Assembly: GCA_021775655.1 (NCBI GenBank)
Contig: JAJFHK010000486.1
Coordinates: 1 to 5,857 of the forward strand
Direction of reading: 5' to 3'
Length of the DNA: 5,857 nucleotides
Source: Filomicrobium sp.
Lineage (GTDB): Bacteria; Pseudomonadota; Alphaproteobacteria; Rhizobiales; Hyphomicrobiaceae
Shown piece after piece: positions 5,473 to 5,857 of this stretch. Under the pieces are notes generated by a model. That model had not been told where the DNA came from and did no database searches. It was given only the letters and a program-made list of their open reading frames with translations. Position 1 is the first letter of the stretch. Each line of letters opens with the position of its first letter. The position numbers and the translations under genes are program-made.

Positions 5473-5857
5473 TCACGGTCGTTGGTCCGGATAATAGAGA
5501 TCGAATACAGGCTTCAGGGCTTCGTTCATCTGCTCAATCGTCTCGGGCGTCAGCTTGTTCTTGTGATCGCCGGGCGACACGTTGCGGATATGGGCTTTCT
5601 GATCTTCCTTCTCCGGCCGGATATCGTTGCGCGCTGCGATCTCGGCAAGCGCTGTGGCGTCCACATCGATCCCGATCGCATCACAGATCATTTTCGCAAG
5701 CGCCGGCTTGTCGAAGATGATGTCTTCGTAACGCACAAGCGTCGTGTTGTCGCCGAGCAGTTTGCCGAGAGTCAGAAGGTCTGTAAGCAGGTTTTGTGCG
5801 TTCTCCAGCGCATATTTATTTAGATCGGCCGCGAGTGCCCGCGCCCGGACCTCTTCC
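5473..5857 (-). CDS. Sulfotransferase-like protein, C-terminal part (5' end outside window)
   Basis: The frame is open from the right edge to TGA at 5475-5473, giving 127 visible residues. A GTG at 5736 is internal, because the frame continues upstream through LLGDNTTL and further. LVRYEDIIFDKPALAKMIC is the conserved strand-helix of the sulfotransferase fold (usual form: RYEDL, then a helix, then a short G-[IL] linker). It is followed by HIRNVSPGDHKNKLTPETI, which matches the late motif (G-x-x-G-D-W-K-x-x-L-T-x-E) with H in place of W. The PAPS-binding loops lie outside the window, so catalytic competence cannot be checked. Third codon positions are clearly richer in G/C than in the neighbouring 349-residue sulfotransferase, suggesting a different origin or age. 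The 234-bp gap to that gene makes a separate transcript possible. Confidence 0.75.
   Translation of the reverse strand, partial: EEVRARALAADLNKYALENAQNLLTDLLTLGKLLGDNTTLVRYEDIIFDKPALAKMICDAIGIDVDATALAEIAARNDIRPEKEDQKAHIRNVSPGDHKNKLTPETIEQMNEALKPVFDLYYPDQRP

Noticed and set aside
5395..5823. 142-residue plus-strand frame at the right end
   Set aside because: It is antisense to the sulfotransferase-like fragment, whose conserved motifs clearly mark the minus strand as coding.

Overview
This is a 5.9 kb stretch of a bacterial surface-polysaccharide (or glycolipid) modification locus. It is roughly half G+C and shows no phage, plasmid, RNA or CRISPR signatures. The compact coupled genes, the Shine-Dalgarno sites and the family make-up (NodB-type deacetylase, sulfotransferases, small methyltransferases) suggest a Gram-negative proteobacterium, most likely an alphaproteobacterium. 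That placement is inference and was not tested.

Layout. The left end carries a plus-strand unit. It starts with the 3' end of a polysaccharide-deacetylase-like gene (stop at 239), then a class I SAM-dependent methyltransferase (244-969, GTG start), then a 29-codon reading frame with a good ribosome binding site (972-1061) that looks like a cut-off next gene. Positions 1059-1273 are non-coding apart from the methyltransferase 3' end and hold direct and inverted repeats. All further genes are on the minus strand. Read right to left they are: the 3' part of a sulfotransferase-like gene (5473 to the window edge), a complete 349-residue sulfotransferase (4189-5238), a possible 55-residue ORF (4028-4195), a 584-residue polytopic membrane protein resembling GT-C glycosyltransferases (2250-4004), a 306-bp spacer, and a second methyltransferase (1251-1943).

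The two methyltransferases converge and are paralogues. By hand they align without gaps over 174 residues with about 69 identities (about 40%). Together the genes encode deacetylation, methylation, sulfation and a membrane glycosyl-transfer-like step, as expected for decorating an extracellular glycan. The functional parallel with rhizobial Nod-factor decoration (NodB, NodS, NodH) is noted as an analogy only.

The most interesting parts are the convergent paralogue pair, the repeat-rich junction between them with an apparently truncated coupled ORF, and the small ORF bridging the sulfotransferase and the membrane protein. I found no clearly new biological system. The window reads as an accessory, rearranged glycan-modification locus.
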